A stretch of DNA of 64,000 nt from positions 16,083 to 80,082 of the IMG/VR virus record IMGVR_UViG_3300032282_005588, one strand, 5' to 3'. The DNA is from a virus. The notes below the pieces were generated by a model. It saw only the letters and a program-made list of their open reading frames with translations. It searched no databases and was not told the DNA's origin. The position numbers and the translations under genes are program-made. Positions 43,845 to 51,348 of this stretch are shown here, one piece after another. Each line of letters begins with the position of its first letter. Position 1 is the first letter of the stretch.

Positions 43845-43847
43845 TCT

Positions 43848-44057
43848 ATGAAAACATCAAATTTAAAATCAGGATTTTCCCTTTATGGAAACAAAGGTAA
43901 TGTTTGGGAAAATAATGCTCACATTTATCAATCCGGTAAAGGAAATTTATGTGGTACTCCAGCATTAGCATCTAATTGGGCTAAGGAAATGAAGATGGAA
44001 GAAGCAAATTGTGAGAAATGTAATAAATTATATAATACTCTAGAATATAAAGTATAA
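43848..44057 (+). CDS. Hypothetical cysteine-pair protein (69 aa)
   Basis: 69 residues. GKGNLCGTPALASNWAKEMK and EANCEKCNKLYNTL carry three cysteines that may bind zinc. A similar CGTPAL...NWA...CxxC pattern occurs in other phages. Unknown function. Confidence 0.6.
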   Translation: MKTSNLKSGFSLYGNKGNVWENNAHIYQSGKGNLCGTPALASNWAKEMKMEEANCEKCNKLYNTLEYKV

Positions 44058-44068
44058 TAAACAATAAA

Positions 44069-44311
44069 ATGCTTGTAGAGTGTATAGATATATCAAACAG
44101 ACCTGAAGACATACCAACATCAATGTGGTTAAAGAAAAAGGTTTACACTGTGGTGAGTAGAACATTTCATCCAATTCATAATTATTACTCACTTCAACTA
44201 GAAGAAGTACATCCACCCCCACCTTATATTGGATATAAGGAATCAAGATTTAAACCTATAGAAGATATTAGTATAATAGAATTAATAGAAGAAAAAATAG
44301 AAACAATATGA
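44069..44311 (+). CDS. Hypothetical protein (80 aa)
   Basis: 80 residues; LKKKVYTVVSRTFHPIHNYY suggests a small beta-barrel (SH3-like) and VHPPPPYIGY a proline turn. Overlaps the thyA start by four bases. Confidence 0.58.
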   Translation: MLVECIDISNRPEDIPTSMWLKKKVYTVVSRTFHPIHNYYSLQLEEVHPPPPYIGYKESRFKPIEDISIIELIEEKIETI

Positions 44312-44614
44312 AGAATAAACTAGATAAACAATATACAGACCTGCTCCAAGATATCTTAGATAATGGAGTAAAAAAACAAACCAGAAATGGTGAAGTGTTA
44401 TCAATATTCGGTAGACAAATTCGTCACAACATGAAAGATGGTTTCCCACTTCTTACAACTAAGAAGATGGCTTGGAAATCAATTGTAACTGAGTTACTCT
44501 GGTTTCTCCGTGGTTCAACTCGAGGTGATGAGTTAGTAAGGCAAGGGTGTAATATTTGGGTAGGGGATATGTATGCTAATTATTTAAAAGAGTATGAAAA
44601 ACATAAAGAAAATT
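44308..44614 (+). CDS. thyA: Thymidylate synthase, 5' exon
   Basis: Encodes the first 102 residues of ThyA: LSIFGRQIRHNMKDGFPLLT (RxR-type phosphate-binding region), TELLWFLRGST (the ELLWFLxGxT signature) and CNIWVGDMYANYL. It stops at TAA 44614-44616 if read through. The gene resumes in the frame at 45632 with the segment preceding LGPVYGKQWR. If the splice joins T44614 to T45632, the joined frame stays open and gives a 394-residue enzyme, with Phe-Met at the junction. Confidence 0.85.
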
Positions 44615-45631
44615 AAAAATAAATGGGTTTTTTAAGTAAAAGTACAATATTTATAAATGTAGAGTTGCGGCTACATGTAAGATATTTAATTAACTAAATG
44701 CTAATGGTGAGTAGAGTACCGCAATCTCGAAAGCCTTAGTATTTTTTATTTTATGAATTACCTAAAAATTTACGAACAATTAATTGATAAAGCTAAGAGA
44801 GAAGATAGAGATTACATAAGTAATAAAATCTACGAAAGACACCACATACTTCCTAAATGTATGGGAGGGGATGGGAAAGTTAATCAATGGAGAACTCACC
44901 CCAATATAGTAATTTTAACTCCTCGAGAACATTATTTAGCTCACACTCTATTATGTGAGATATATCCTGAAAATTCTAAATTAAAGTTTGCATTATGGGC
45001 TATGTCTAATCAATTAGGAGAAAACAGAAAATATAAAATATGTTCTAGACAGTATGAAAGAGTGAGAGAAAACTATGTAAAACTAGTAAGAGGAGTACCT
45101 AAGACTGATGAGCATAAAATAAAGTTAAGTGAGGCATTAAAAGGAAGGGAAAGAGAGGAATTTACTGAATTACACAAAATTAATATCAGTAAAAATATTA
45201 AAGGAATTAAAAAATCAAAAGAACATAGAAAAAATCTCTCTAAATCCAAAAGCATTCCTGTATTTCAATATACTTTAGACGGTGTGTTTTTAAAACAATG
45301 GGAATCTGCCAAAAAAGCAGGAAATATATTAAATATAGACCCTGGAGATATTACAGGTTGTAGAAGAGGAGTAAAAAAGAGTGCTGGGGGATTTCTTTGG
45401 AAAGAAAATAAGATAGAAGTTAAACCCTACAAACATAATAACTCATCTAATATATTGCAGTATACTCTCGAAGGAGAGTTTATACAAGAATTTCAAAGTA
45501 TATCTAAAGCTTCCAAAATCTTAAAACTCAATCCCTCAGGAATATCTAATTGTGCTAATGGAAGATCTAAATATTCTGGTGGGTTTATTTGGAGATATAA
45601 AAAATAGTTATTATTTTTAATAAATTAAAAG
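44615..45631 (+). other. Putative group I intron interrupting thyA
   Basis: Boundaries proposed from reading frame and pairing. The exon end AGAAAATT can pair with GGTTTTTT (44635-44642) to form an 8-bp P1-like helix with a U-G pair at the splice site, and the insert ends in G (45631). A further helix GAGTTGCGG/CCGCAAtCTC lies at about 44664-44731. A full P3-P8 core was not recognised, and little sequence follows the endonuclease ORF, so the intron class is uncertain. T4 td is a known precedent of an intron in thyA. Confidence 0.5.
44753..45607 (+). CDS. HNH homing endonuclease (HNH-NUMOD3-NUMOD1 x2)
   Basis: 284 residues. ERHHILPKCMGGDG and ILTPREHYLAHTLL form the HNH nuclease core. Two NUMOD3-like helical segments follow (DEHKIKLSEALKGRE; SKEHRKNLSKSK). 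Two NUMOD1 DNA-binding repeats end the protein, PVFQYTLDGVFLKQWESAKK and LQYTLEGEFIQEFQSISKA, each closing with a GGFxW motif. Such proteins mobilise introns by cutting intron-less alleles. It ends 24 bases before the 3' exon. Confidence 0.9.
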   Translation: MNYLKIYEQLIDKAKREDRDYISNKIYERHHILPKCMGGDGKVNQWRTHPNIVILTPREHYLAHTLLCEIYPENSKLKFALWAMSNQLGENRKYKICSRQYERVRENYVKLVRGVPKTDEHKIKLSEALKGREREEFTELHKINISKNIKGIKKSKEHRKNLSKSKSIPVFQYTLDGVFLKQWESAKKAGNILNIDPGDITGCRRGVKKSAGGFLWKENKIEVKPYKHNNSSNILQYTLEGEFIQEFQSISKASKILKLNPSGISNCANGRSKYSGGFIWRYKK

Positions 45632-46509
45632 TTATGAAATTTAAAAAAGAAGATTTACACCCAGATGGGAGACCATTCACCAAAGAAGAATTTATCAACA
45701 AAATAAAAACCGATGGTGAGTTTGCCAAGAGGTGGGGTGAATTAGGACCTGTGTATGGTAAGCAATGGAGACAATGGAGTACTCATAAAACTGTAGTAGT
45801 AGGGCATAATGGAAATCATAATGAATTTGGGACAATTGTTATAGACCAAATCCAAAACCTAATCAACGACCTTAAAACAAACCCAGACTCAAGACGACTA
45901 ATGGTTTCAGCTTGGAATGTAGGCGAATTAGACCAATGCGTGCTTCCACCTTGTCATTATGGATTTCAAGTTTATACAAGAGAGTTGAGTTTAAGTGAAA
46001 GAACTTTTTGGATTATGTCCAACAGACCTGAACAATTAGGGAGTCAAAATTATTTAGACGGAGATAGGCAAGGTATGAAATCAACTGATTATTATGGAGT
46101 ACCAACCAGAGCAATCTCTTTAATGTATAATACCCGAAGTCAAGATGTTCCATTAGGTACACCATTTAATATATCATCATATGCTCTATTGTTAGAAATT
46201 ATTGCGAAGATGGTTAATATGGTTCCTGAAGAGTTGATTACTAATATGGGTGATTGTCATATCTATCTAAACCAAATTGATGGGATTAAGGAACAATTAA
46301 CAAGAGAACCATATCCACTACCTAAATTGAATATTAATACAGAATGGTGGCCAACAGAAGGTGGTTCATGTGGTGAAGGTCCTTTAGATGTTCAAGCAGT
46401 ACTAGATGGTTTTTCTAGTGATTCTTTTGCAAGTTGTTTAATTGAAGAAGATATTCAGTTATATAATTATAAAAGTCATCCGGCAATCAAAATGCCTTTA
46501 TCAAATTAA
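45632..46509 (+). CDS. thyA: Thymidylate synthase, 3' exon
   Basis: Continues ThyA: LGPVYGKQWRQW, DPDSRRLMVSAWNVGELDQ, the active-site region LPPCHYGFQVY (catalytic Cys), GTPFNISSYALLL and MGDCHIYLNQIDGIKEQL. It ends SHPAIKMPLSN, corresponding to the usual HPxIKAPVAI C-terminus. An internal insertion (SERTFWIMSNRPEQLGSQNY) lengthens the middle. The last 11 codons are repeated three times downstream after later genes. Makes dTMP from dUMP supplied by the dCTP deaminase. Confidence 0.9.
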
Positions 46510-46521
46510 TAAATAAAAATT

Positions 46522-47085
46522 ATGAAATCAAATTTAACAGAAAAATTATCGTCTATTTGCGGGAGTGCAGATAAGACTTATGGTTGTAATGATATTGAAT
46601 CAATAACACAACTAACAGAAGAGCAACGTATTCAAGTAGAAGCAGAATTAATTAACCATTTTGGGTTTGATAAAATTATATGGATGCAACTTCCCTCAGG
46701 TCTTACAGAAGACAAAAAAACAACAATAGTTGCAGAAACTAGAAAAATATCAGATTCAGACGATCCAACTCACAAACATAAAGTAGGATATATTTACACT
46801 TTAAACTTTATTCCAAAAATGTATGAATCGGGAGAAATGTATAAACCAGTAAAAGATGGTTGTGTGTTTGCTCCTATCATCTTCGATCCAGTAACTTTTA
46901 CGCCTACACAAAGTATTACATTAACTTGGTCACCTGAATTTCCTCAAGACATTAATGCACCAGAAAGAACTCTTGAAGACGAAAAGCAAATGATTCGTGA
47001 TATGTTAGAAAAGGTATTGGACAATCCTGAAGAGTATAGACCGGTTGGATATACAGGATGTTTACTAAGGTATGTGGCAGTCTAA
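46522..47085 (+). CDS. Hypothetical protein between thyA tails (187 aa)
   Basis: 187 residues with several cysteines (SICGSADKTYGCND; GYTGCLLRYVAV). WMQLPSGLTEDKKTTIVAET and GCVFAPIIFDPVTF are recognisable strands. No family found. Its stop codon is immediately followed by a copy of the thyA 3' end, as if the gene had been inserted behind thyA together with a new tail. Confidence 0.62.
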   Translation: MKSNLTEKLSSICGSADKTYGCNDIESITQLTEEQRIQVEAELINHFGFDKIIWMQLPSGLTEDKKTTIVAETRKISDSDDPTHKHKVGYIYTLNFIPKMYESGEMYKPVKDGCVFAPIIFDPVTFTPTQSITLTWSPEFPQDINAPERTLEDEKQMIRDMLEKVLDNPEEYRPVGYTGCLLRYVAV

Positions 47086-47121
47086 TCACACCCAACAATT
47101 AAAGCGCCTTTAAGTAACTGA
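47086..47121 (+). repeat. thyA 3'-end remnant, copy 1
   Basis: In frame this reads SHPTIKAPLSN then TGA, matching the ThyA C-terminus SHPAIKMPLSN. It begins directly after the stop of the 46522 gene and is followed by CATATTTATTAACATG, the leader of the next gene. Confidence 0.88.
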
Positions 47122-47136
47122 TGCATATTTATTAAC

Positions 47137-47685
47137 ATGATAAAATTAATTGATTTGTTACGTGAAGTGAAAGCTGCAATCACTGATGATATGGTTATTG
47201 TACTAGACAAAGGGCCTACTTTGATATTATATAATAATAAAGAAGATGGCGTTTTAGGTTCGATAAATGTTTATAATAATGAGGTAACAGGTGTAGCTGC
47301 TGAAAAAGGTTTTGGGCCTATCATGTATGAATTAGGTATGGCTATGGTGTATCCAAAGCCATTACAATCAGATCGACGAGGTAATACTACAGAAGCAGCT
47401 GCAAATATTTGGAATAGGTTTATAGACGGTATCAACCCAAAAATAAAAGTGGAGAAAGTTAAACCAAGTGATAAGGATTATATGTCAGTATGGCCTGAGA
47501 CTGGAGAGGCTATTGACCCTTACTATTTAGATGGTTTTATTAACTATAAGTTTTACAATCCTGATAAATCAGTCCTCGATAAGTTAATTAAGAAAGGAGA
47601 TATTATACCAAAAGACAAACAAAAGGATATAATTAAGAGAGCTAATGATTTTTATCAAAGAAAAGTTAATCATCCCTACAACTAA
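47137..47685 (+). CDS. Possible GNAT-like protein with N-terminal tag
   Basis: 182 residues. The first 11 (MIKLIDLLREV) nearly match the start of the 47736 product, also at DNA level, and resemble T4 internal-protein capsid-targeting leaders in character. The middle segment GVAAEKGFGPIMYELGMAMV looks like the acetyl-CoA-binding turn of GNAT-type acetyltransferases seen in phage proteins. SDRRGNTTEAAANIWNRFID follows. It ends directly at a second thyA tail copy. Confidence 0.55.
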   Translation: MIKLIDLLREVKAAITDDMVIVLDKGPTLILYNNKEDGVLGSINVYNNEVTGVAAEKGFGPIMYELGMAMVYPKPLQSDRRGNTTEAAANIWNRFIDGINPKIKVEKVKPSDKDYMSVWPETGEAIDPYYLDGFINYKFYNPDKSVLDKLIKKGDIIPKDKQKDIIKRANDFYQRKVNHPYN

Positions 47686-47721
47686 TCACACCCAGCAATT
47701 AAAGCACCTTTATCAAATTAA
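47686..47721 (+). repeat. thyA 3'-end remnant, copy 2
   Basis: Reads SHPAIKAPLSN then TAA in frame. Directly abuts the stop codon of the 47137 gene and is followed by CATATTTATTAACATGATAA, which is also the start of the next gene. Confidence 0.88.
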
Positions 47722-47735
47722 CCATATTTATTAAC

Positions 47736-48167
47736 ATGATAAGATTAATTGATTTATTGAGTGAATCTCAGAATATACCTGAAGTATTATATCATTTTAC
47801 ATTACCTAAATATTTTGTAAATATGATAAAAACAAATACCATTAAGGCAGATCCTAAATTTAAACAAATATCATTCACTTCAGATCCTAATTTATGGGCT
47901 TTTAGAGAATTTAATGATGAGGATCAAGAAGTAGGAGTAAGATTAACTTTTAATAGTAAAGATTTACCTCCATTAACTCCATTTAAATATTCAGGAGCGC
48001 CAGGTGAAGAATATGGATATGAAGAAGAATATACTACAAATGTTGGAGATTTAAGACCATCAAATATTATGAATTTGATTAAAGATGTAACAGTAAATAA
48101 TTATTGGAAAGAATATCTCCAAAATAATCTTCCCAAAGACATATTTAATAAAATTAAATTTATATAA
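47736..48167 (+). CDS. Putative ART-fold-like protein with N-terminal tag
   Basis: 143 residues beginning MIRLIDLLSESQ, the shared tag. The body starts VLYHFTLPKYFVNMIKTNTI with ISFTSDPNLWAF later. The HFT...I...SFTxD arrangement recalls ADP-ribosyltransferase-like folds (DarT and relatives), but the catalytic residues cannot be assigned by eye. T4 packages an ADP-ribosyltransferase (Alt) with a similar leader, which motivates the idea. Treat as weak. Confidence 0.45.
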   Translation: MIRLIDLLSESQNIPEVLYHFTLPKYFVNMIKTNTIKADPKFKQISFTSDPNLWAFREFNDEDQEVGVRLTFNSKDLPPLTPFKYSGAPGEEYGYEEEYTTNVGDLRPSNIMNLIKDVTVNNYWKEYLQNNLPKDIFNKIKFI

Positions 48168-48186
48168 AATAACAAAAAAATAAATT

Positions 48187-48396
48187 ATGGAAAATTTCGA
48201 AAAATTAAATTTAAAAGTTAGAATTCAAATTCTTGATGCTAATGACCAAATTCTTTTACAATCTACAATTAATCAAAATGATGTAAATGATTTAAGAGTT
48301 TATCAAGGTGTTAGTCTTGTAGATGAAACTTACCTGATGTTGTTAGAAACATTAAAACAAAAAATAGATAGTGAATCAATCACACCCAACAATTAA
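48187..48396 (+). CDS. Hypothetical protein (69 aa) ending in a thyA tail
   Basis: 69 residues, KLNLKVRIQILDANDQILLQ at the start. The last six codons run into the third thyA tail copy in a different frame, so the original C-terminus was probably lost or altered on insertion. Unknown function. Confidence 0.58.
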   Translation: MENFEKLNLKVRIQILDANDQILLQSTINQNDVNDLRVYQGVSLVDETYLMLLETLKQKIDSESITPNN

Positions 48397-48415
48397 AGCA
48401 CCTTTATCAAATTAA
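48380..48415 (+). repeat. thyA 3'-end remnant, copy 3
   Basis: Reads SHPTIKAPLSN then TAA, in a frame different from the overlapping 48187 gene. Followed by CCATATTTATTA as after copy 2. It may be the oldest, original tail position. Confidence 0.85.
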
Positions 48416-48441
48416 CCATATTTATTATAAAAAAATAAACT

Positions 48442-48945
48442 ATGAAAAAAACAGAATTACAACAAATTATTAGAGAAGAGATTAGTAAAATAATAGGAGA
48501 GATAGGCGAAGCAACATCAAATCCATATTCATATAAATTAACATATGAAGATGGAAACAATGAAGACGAAGGTTATTATACATATGAATTCGAGACCAAT
48601 TCAGGAACAAAATATGAGGTGAGTGTAAAACTTAGTACAACGTATAGAGAAAAAAGTGGTGGCAAGAATACTAAGGAGATTGTAGTTGCATTTAAAACCA
48701 AGAATGGTGAATATGAGGATGTAACTCAGGAAAATGATAGTTATAGGATAATGGCTACTGTTATACAAATTGTTAAGGATTATTTAAAAGAAACACCTGA
48801 TGTTGATATAATAGAGTTTTCACCTGCAAAATCTAAAGATAATGATTCTCGTAGAGAAAATATGTATAAAGCTTATATATCAAAACAGTTACCTGGTTCT
48901 AAAGTTAGTGTAAATGGTTCTTGGTATTTTGTTGAATTAAAATAA
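48442..48945 (+). CDS. Hypothetical protein with N-terminal helical tag (167 aa)
   Basis: Begins KKTELQQIIREEISKIIGEI, a leader of the same helical type as at 34522, then a strand-rich domain (YEFETNSGTKYEVSVKLSTT; NTKEIVVAFKTKNGEYEDV). No family recognised. Possible head-packaged protein (inference). Confidence 0.58.
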   Translation: MKKTELQQIIREEISKIIGEIGEATSNPYSYKLTYEDGNNEDEGYYTYEFETNSGTKYEVSVKLSTTYREKSGGKNTKEIVVAFKTKNGEYEDVTQENDSYRIMATVIQIVKDYLKETPDVDIIEFSPAKSKDNDSRRENMYKAYISKQLPGSKVSVNGSWYFVELK

Positions 48946-49455
48946 TGTAATGGTATGGTAATGGTATATGTGGAAACTCAAGTATAGGATGGAAACATAG
49001 TGGGGGTGGTGATATAACGGGTGAATATTTGAGGTATGGTGGGGGTTAGGGGAGTTCGCGGATCCCACACATTTTCGGCGCTATCCCGCATCTTCTCGTC
49101 GATAAAGTATATACTTTCATAAACCATTTATAACCACCTATCAAATAATATAATTAAATATCAAAAAAATAATATAAATAAACGTGTTTAAACGCATACT
49201 AATGCAAAACCGATAAAAACATTAACTATGGAAAAACAGTTGTTTAAATCGCATAATTTAATACAACAAAGAAAGTCGCCCAAAAGGCGACTTTTACTTT
49301 TTCTCACATACGTATCAACGAATTACCTCAACCAGTAAGGGATCTTCAGCGTAAGACAACGGCAGGAAATGTATGTTCTCCGGCAGCCAACCACAAAATT
49401 GATATTAATTCACCACTAGTCTGTTTCTTTTTCAAACACGCATTAAATTGCAATG
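48946..49455. other. Gene-free region with GC-rich orphan stretch
   Basis: 510 bases without a supported gene. 48946-49130 contains G-runs (GTGGGGGTGG, GGTGGGGGTTAGGGG) and then GTTCGCGGATCCC and CGGCGCTATCCCGC, clearly richer in G and C than the phage background. A palindrome terminator lies at 49272. A 36-codon frame from 49229 passes through the terminator and is not called. It lies where + and - transcription converge. Confidence 0.5.
49272..49304. terminator. Bidirectional-type terminator
   Basis: Perfect AAAGTCGCC/GGCGACTTT stem with a CAAAA loop, followed by TACTTTTT on + and by CTTTG on -. It separates the + strand thyA region from the minus-strand tRNA island. Confidence 0.78.
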
Positions 49456-49623
49456 TCATTTTCTTGTTTTATAAAATACAGTATCGTTTTCATGATACTC
49501 AACTGTTGTGTGTAATACACCAACAATATTTTTATCTAAATCTCTTACTTGGTAAGAATATACCCCGTCAGGGGTTTTTGTGTCACAACACAATACTAAA
49601 AATAACTTAATTATAATTTCCAT
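49456..49623 (-). CDS. Small possible lipoprotein (55 aa)
   Basis: ATG at 49623 is chosen because the longer frame would run into the tRNA-like gene. The product starts MEIIIKLFLVLCCDTKTPDG, a short hydrophobic stretch followed by CC that resembles a lipobox, then YSYQVRDLDKNIVGVLHTTV. Directly follows tRNA-like gene 1 on the same strand. Confidence 0.52.
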   Translation of the reverse strand: MEIIIKLFLVLCCDTKTPDGVYSYQVRDLDKNIVGVLHTTVEYHENDTVFYKTRK

Positions 49624-49627
49624 TTTG

Positions 49628-49701
49628 TAGTCAGGACAGGATTCGAACCTGTATCTCAATACAATAAAGCAAAGTCGTTACCAATTACTAGCCACCTGAC
49701 T
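49628..49701 (-). tRNA. tRNA-like gene 1 (anticodon not assignable)
   Basis: Minus strand. 7-bp acceptor AGTCAGG/CCTGACT and perfect T arm ACAGG-TTCGAAT-CCTGT, 74 nt total with discriminator A and no encoded CCA. The D arm keeps TTGGTAA but pairs poorly, and no good 5-bp anticodon stem is visible, so identity cannot be given. Acceptor and T-arm pairing match tRNA-like gene 2 almost exactly. Confidence 0.55.
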
Positions 49702-49711
49702 ATGGTTTAAA

Positions 49712-49861
49712 TCATAGTAGATTCCAAACCTTTCGAATATATTTCCTTGCGTTCGCATACTGCGATTCACTCAACCCATAAAACAACCTCCATGTCTCAA
49801 GCATATCCATGGCGTCTTTCTTTGATGGTGCTGTTTCGATCATTTCTTTTATTTTTTTCAT
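49712..49861 (-). CDS. Small hypothetical protein (49 aa)
   Basis: Minus-strand 49-codon gene between the two tRNA-like genes, with leader AAAATAAAAGTT typical of the genome. Helical product: IKEMIETAPSKKDAMDMLET, then YANARKYIRKVWNLL. The exact fit between the RNA genes supports it. Confidence 0.52.
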   Translation of the reverse strand: MKKIKEMIETAPSKKDAMDMLETWRLFYGLSESQYANARKYIRKVWNLL

Positions 49862-49876
49862 AACTTTTATTTTTTG

Positions 49877-49975
49877 TAGTCAGGACAGGATTCGAACCCG
49901 TATGATAAGTAACTTTAAGACCATATTGTAAACCTATCTTATTGTGGTCAGCGTCTACCATTCCGCCACCTGACT
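49877..49975 (-). tRNA. tRNA-like gene 2 (Leu-type long variable arm, odd anticodon loop)
   Basis: Minus strand, 99 nt. Acceptor AGTCAGG/CCTGACT, good D arm (GCG...CGC with GGTAGA) as in tRNA-Leu, a small variable-arm hairpin, and T arm ACGGG-TTCGAAT-CCTGT. The anticodon stem GACCA/TGGTC encloses 21 nt in place of 7, so the anticodon cannot be assigned; 14 extra bases would have to be removed. Non-functional or unusual. Confidence 0.55.
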
Positions 49976-49980
49976 ATATT

Positions 49981-50367
49981 TTAATTCATAACATAGGCTT
50001 TATCAGCCCATGTTTTTGCATTTACTGCTTTGTATTGGTCTTGACTATATAATTCAGTATTAAAATAAGTAGAATTAATATCACCAACAGTTATATTTCT
50101 TAATATTTCTTCATCTATGCATATAATTTTTTTACCTTTTATAGCAAAAACAGTAAACCACATATTCATACCTTCAGGTTTAAATTCAATTGATTGAAGG
50201 GCACCTTTTTGATAAACATTAAAAACCTCCATCACATTTTTAGCCATTGTGTTTTCAGAAATAACCAGAAAACCTGCTTTACATTTAACTATAGATCTAT
50301 AGCTACCATGTTGGTTACCAATCCACTCAGTTGTTCTTAATTTATTGATGTTAATTATTTTATTCAT
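49981..50367 (-). CDS. Hypothetical protein (128 aa)
   Basis: Minus strand, 128 residues, head of the tRNA island. NKLRTTEWIGNQHGSYRSIV and KGKKIICIDEEILRNITVGD are distinctive. No family recognised. The leader is A/T-rich. Confidence 0.6.
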   Translation of the reverse strand: MNKIININKLRTTEWIGNQHGSYRSIVKCKAGFLVISENTMAKNVMEVFNVYQKGALQSIEFKPEGMNMWFTVFAIKGKKIICIDEEILRNITVGDINSTYFNTELYSQDQYKAVNAKTWADKAYVMN

Positions 50368-50450
50368 GATATTTATTTTTAATTCCTTATTACAACGTTA
50401 ATGTATGAAATTAGATCCGCATTGCCACATATTTCTCACAGTTTTCTATA

Positions 50451-50578
50451 GCGCGTTAATTACTAACGCACTAAAATTTCATTGAAAGTTAGCGCGTTAA
50501 TTACTAACGCTCTACATATTTTGTTACAATCTTGGTTGGATTCCCAGAATACGTTGCATACATTAACATCATAATAAG
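50451..50578 (+). promoter_or_regulatory. Palindrome-plus-promoter block, copy 2
   Basis: Two copies of GCGTTAATTACTAACGC (50451-50472 and 50491-50513), then GCATACATTAACATCATAAT ending at 50576, eight bases before the start codon. It also marks the divergence point from the minus-strand island. Confidence 0.62.
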
Positions 50579-50586
50579 AAAATAAA

Positions 50587-50907
50587 ATGAAAAAATTTAA
50601 TTACACCCAACTAGTAACAATTATTAATCAAGAAAAAGTAGTTAATTGGTTAAACTTAAGAGGTAAATCAGAACTTGCTAATAAAGTTGATGATATTAGT
50701 TATATGATTGGACATAAAGGTGAACGTTTTCCTGAATATGTTTTAATACAAACTATTAGGGAAATAGTTGGAGATAAATTAACAAATGAGATTGAATGTG
50801 ATATTATACAAATGATGGGTGAACCTAAGGATTTGTATTTCATTGGGATTTTACCTCATGATGTAAAAATTGAGAAAAAAGAAAGTAAATTAAATTTGGT
50901 TAAATAA
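50587..50907 (+). CDS. Hypothetical protein (106 aa)
   Basis: 106 residues: NQEKVVNWLNLRGKSELANK and PEYVLIQTIREIVGDKLTNE; helical. First gene after a palindrome-promoter block. Unknown function. Confidence 0.6.
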   Translation: MKKFNYTQLVTIINQEKVVNWLNLRGKSELANKVDDISYMIGHKGERFPEYVLIQTIREIVGDKLTNEIECDIIQMMGEPKDLYFIGILPHDVKIEKKESKLNLVK

Positions 50908-50915
50908 AAAACAGA

Positions 50916-50937
50916 ACGTATATTAACATTATAATAA
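50916..50937 (+). promoter_or_regulatory. Phage promoter motif
   Basis: ACGTATATTAACATTATAAT, upstream of the SAP/AT-hook gene at 50955, without the palindrome. Confidence 0.55.
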
Positions 50938-50954
50938 AAATAAATAAAAAGGTT

Positions 50955-51296
50955 ATGAAAAATCAAGAAAGAAACGAGTTAATCACTCAAGCAACAAAAT
51001 TAGGAATAGCTAAAGCTTCCAATTTAAAAACAACAGCTCTTAGAGAAATGATTGCTGAAAAATTAGGTGTAAATTCTAAAGAACCAAAACCGGAAACACG
51101 TGGACGTAAAGTTGATCCGAATTCAGCTCGTCAAGCCCGTTTAACAGCAGGTCCAAAACAACGTGGTAGAAAACCAAATGCTGAATCAGCTCGTCAAGCC
51201 CGTTTAAGTCGTTGGGATGAAATGAAATCAAATGGAATTGAAGTTAAAAGAGGTCGTCCTGTAGGAACTAAAAAACAAGAAGAGGTTACCAAGTAA
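50955..51296 (+). CDS. AT-hook DNA-binding protein (113 aa)
   Basis: N-terminal helix-turn-helix/SAP-like segment (ATKLGIAKASNLKTTALREM), then AT-hook-type motifs TRGRKVD, QRGRKPN and KRGRPVG with the repeat SARQARL between them. It would bind the minor groove of A/T-rich DNA; related genes are at 51349, 52731 and 57646. Possibly nucleoid- or replication-associated. Confidence 0.72.
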   Translation: MKNQERNELITQATKLGIAKASNLKTTALREMIAEKLGVNSKEPKPETRGRKVDPNSARQARLTAGPKQRGRKPNAESARQARLSRWDEMKSNGIEVKRGRPVGTKKQEEVTK

Positions 51297-51330
51297 CCTT
51301 TTCTTTAAATTTGGCTTATTAAAATAATTT

Positions 51331-51348
51331 CCGTATATTAACACCGTA
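51331..51348 (+). promoter_or_regulatory. Phage promoter motif (variant)
   Basis: CCGTATATTAACACCGTA directly before the ATG at 51349, so transcripts could be nearly leaderless. Confidence 0.45.

Noticed and set aside
44308-46509. Intein in ThyA
   Set aside because: The inserted ORF has its own start and stop in separation from the exons, and no Cys/Ser splice junction or Hint-domain motifs are seen.
49229-49339. 36-codon + strand frame after the GC-rich stretch
   Set aside because: It reads through a perfect terminator hairpin and has no similarity to anything recognised.
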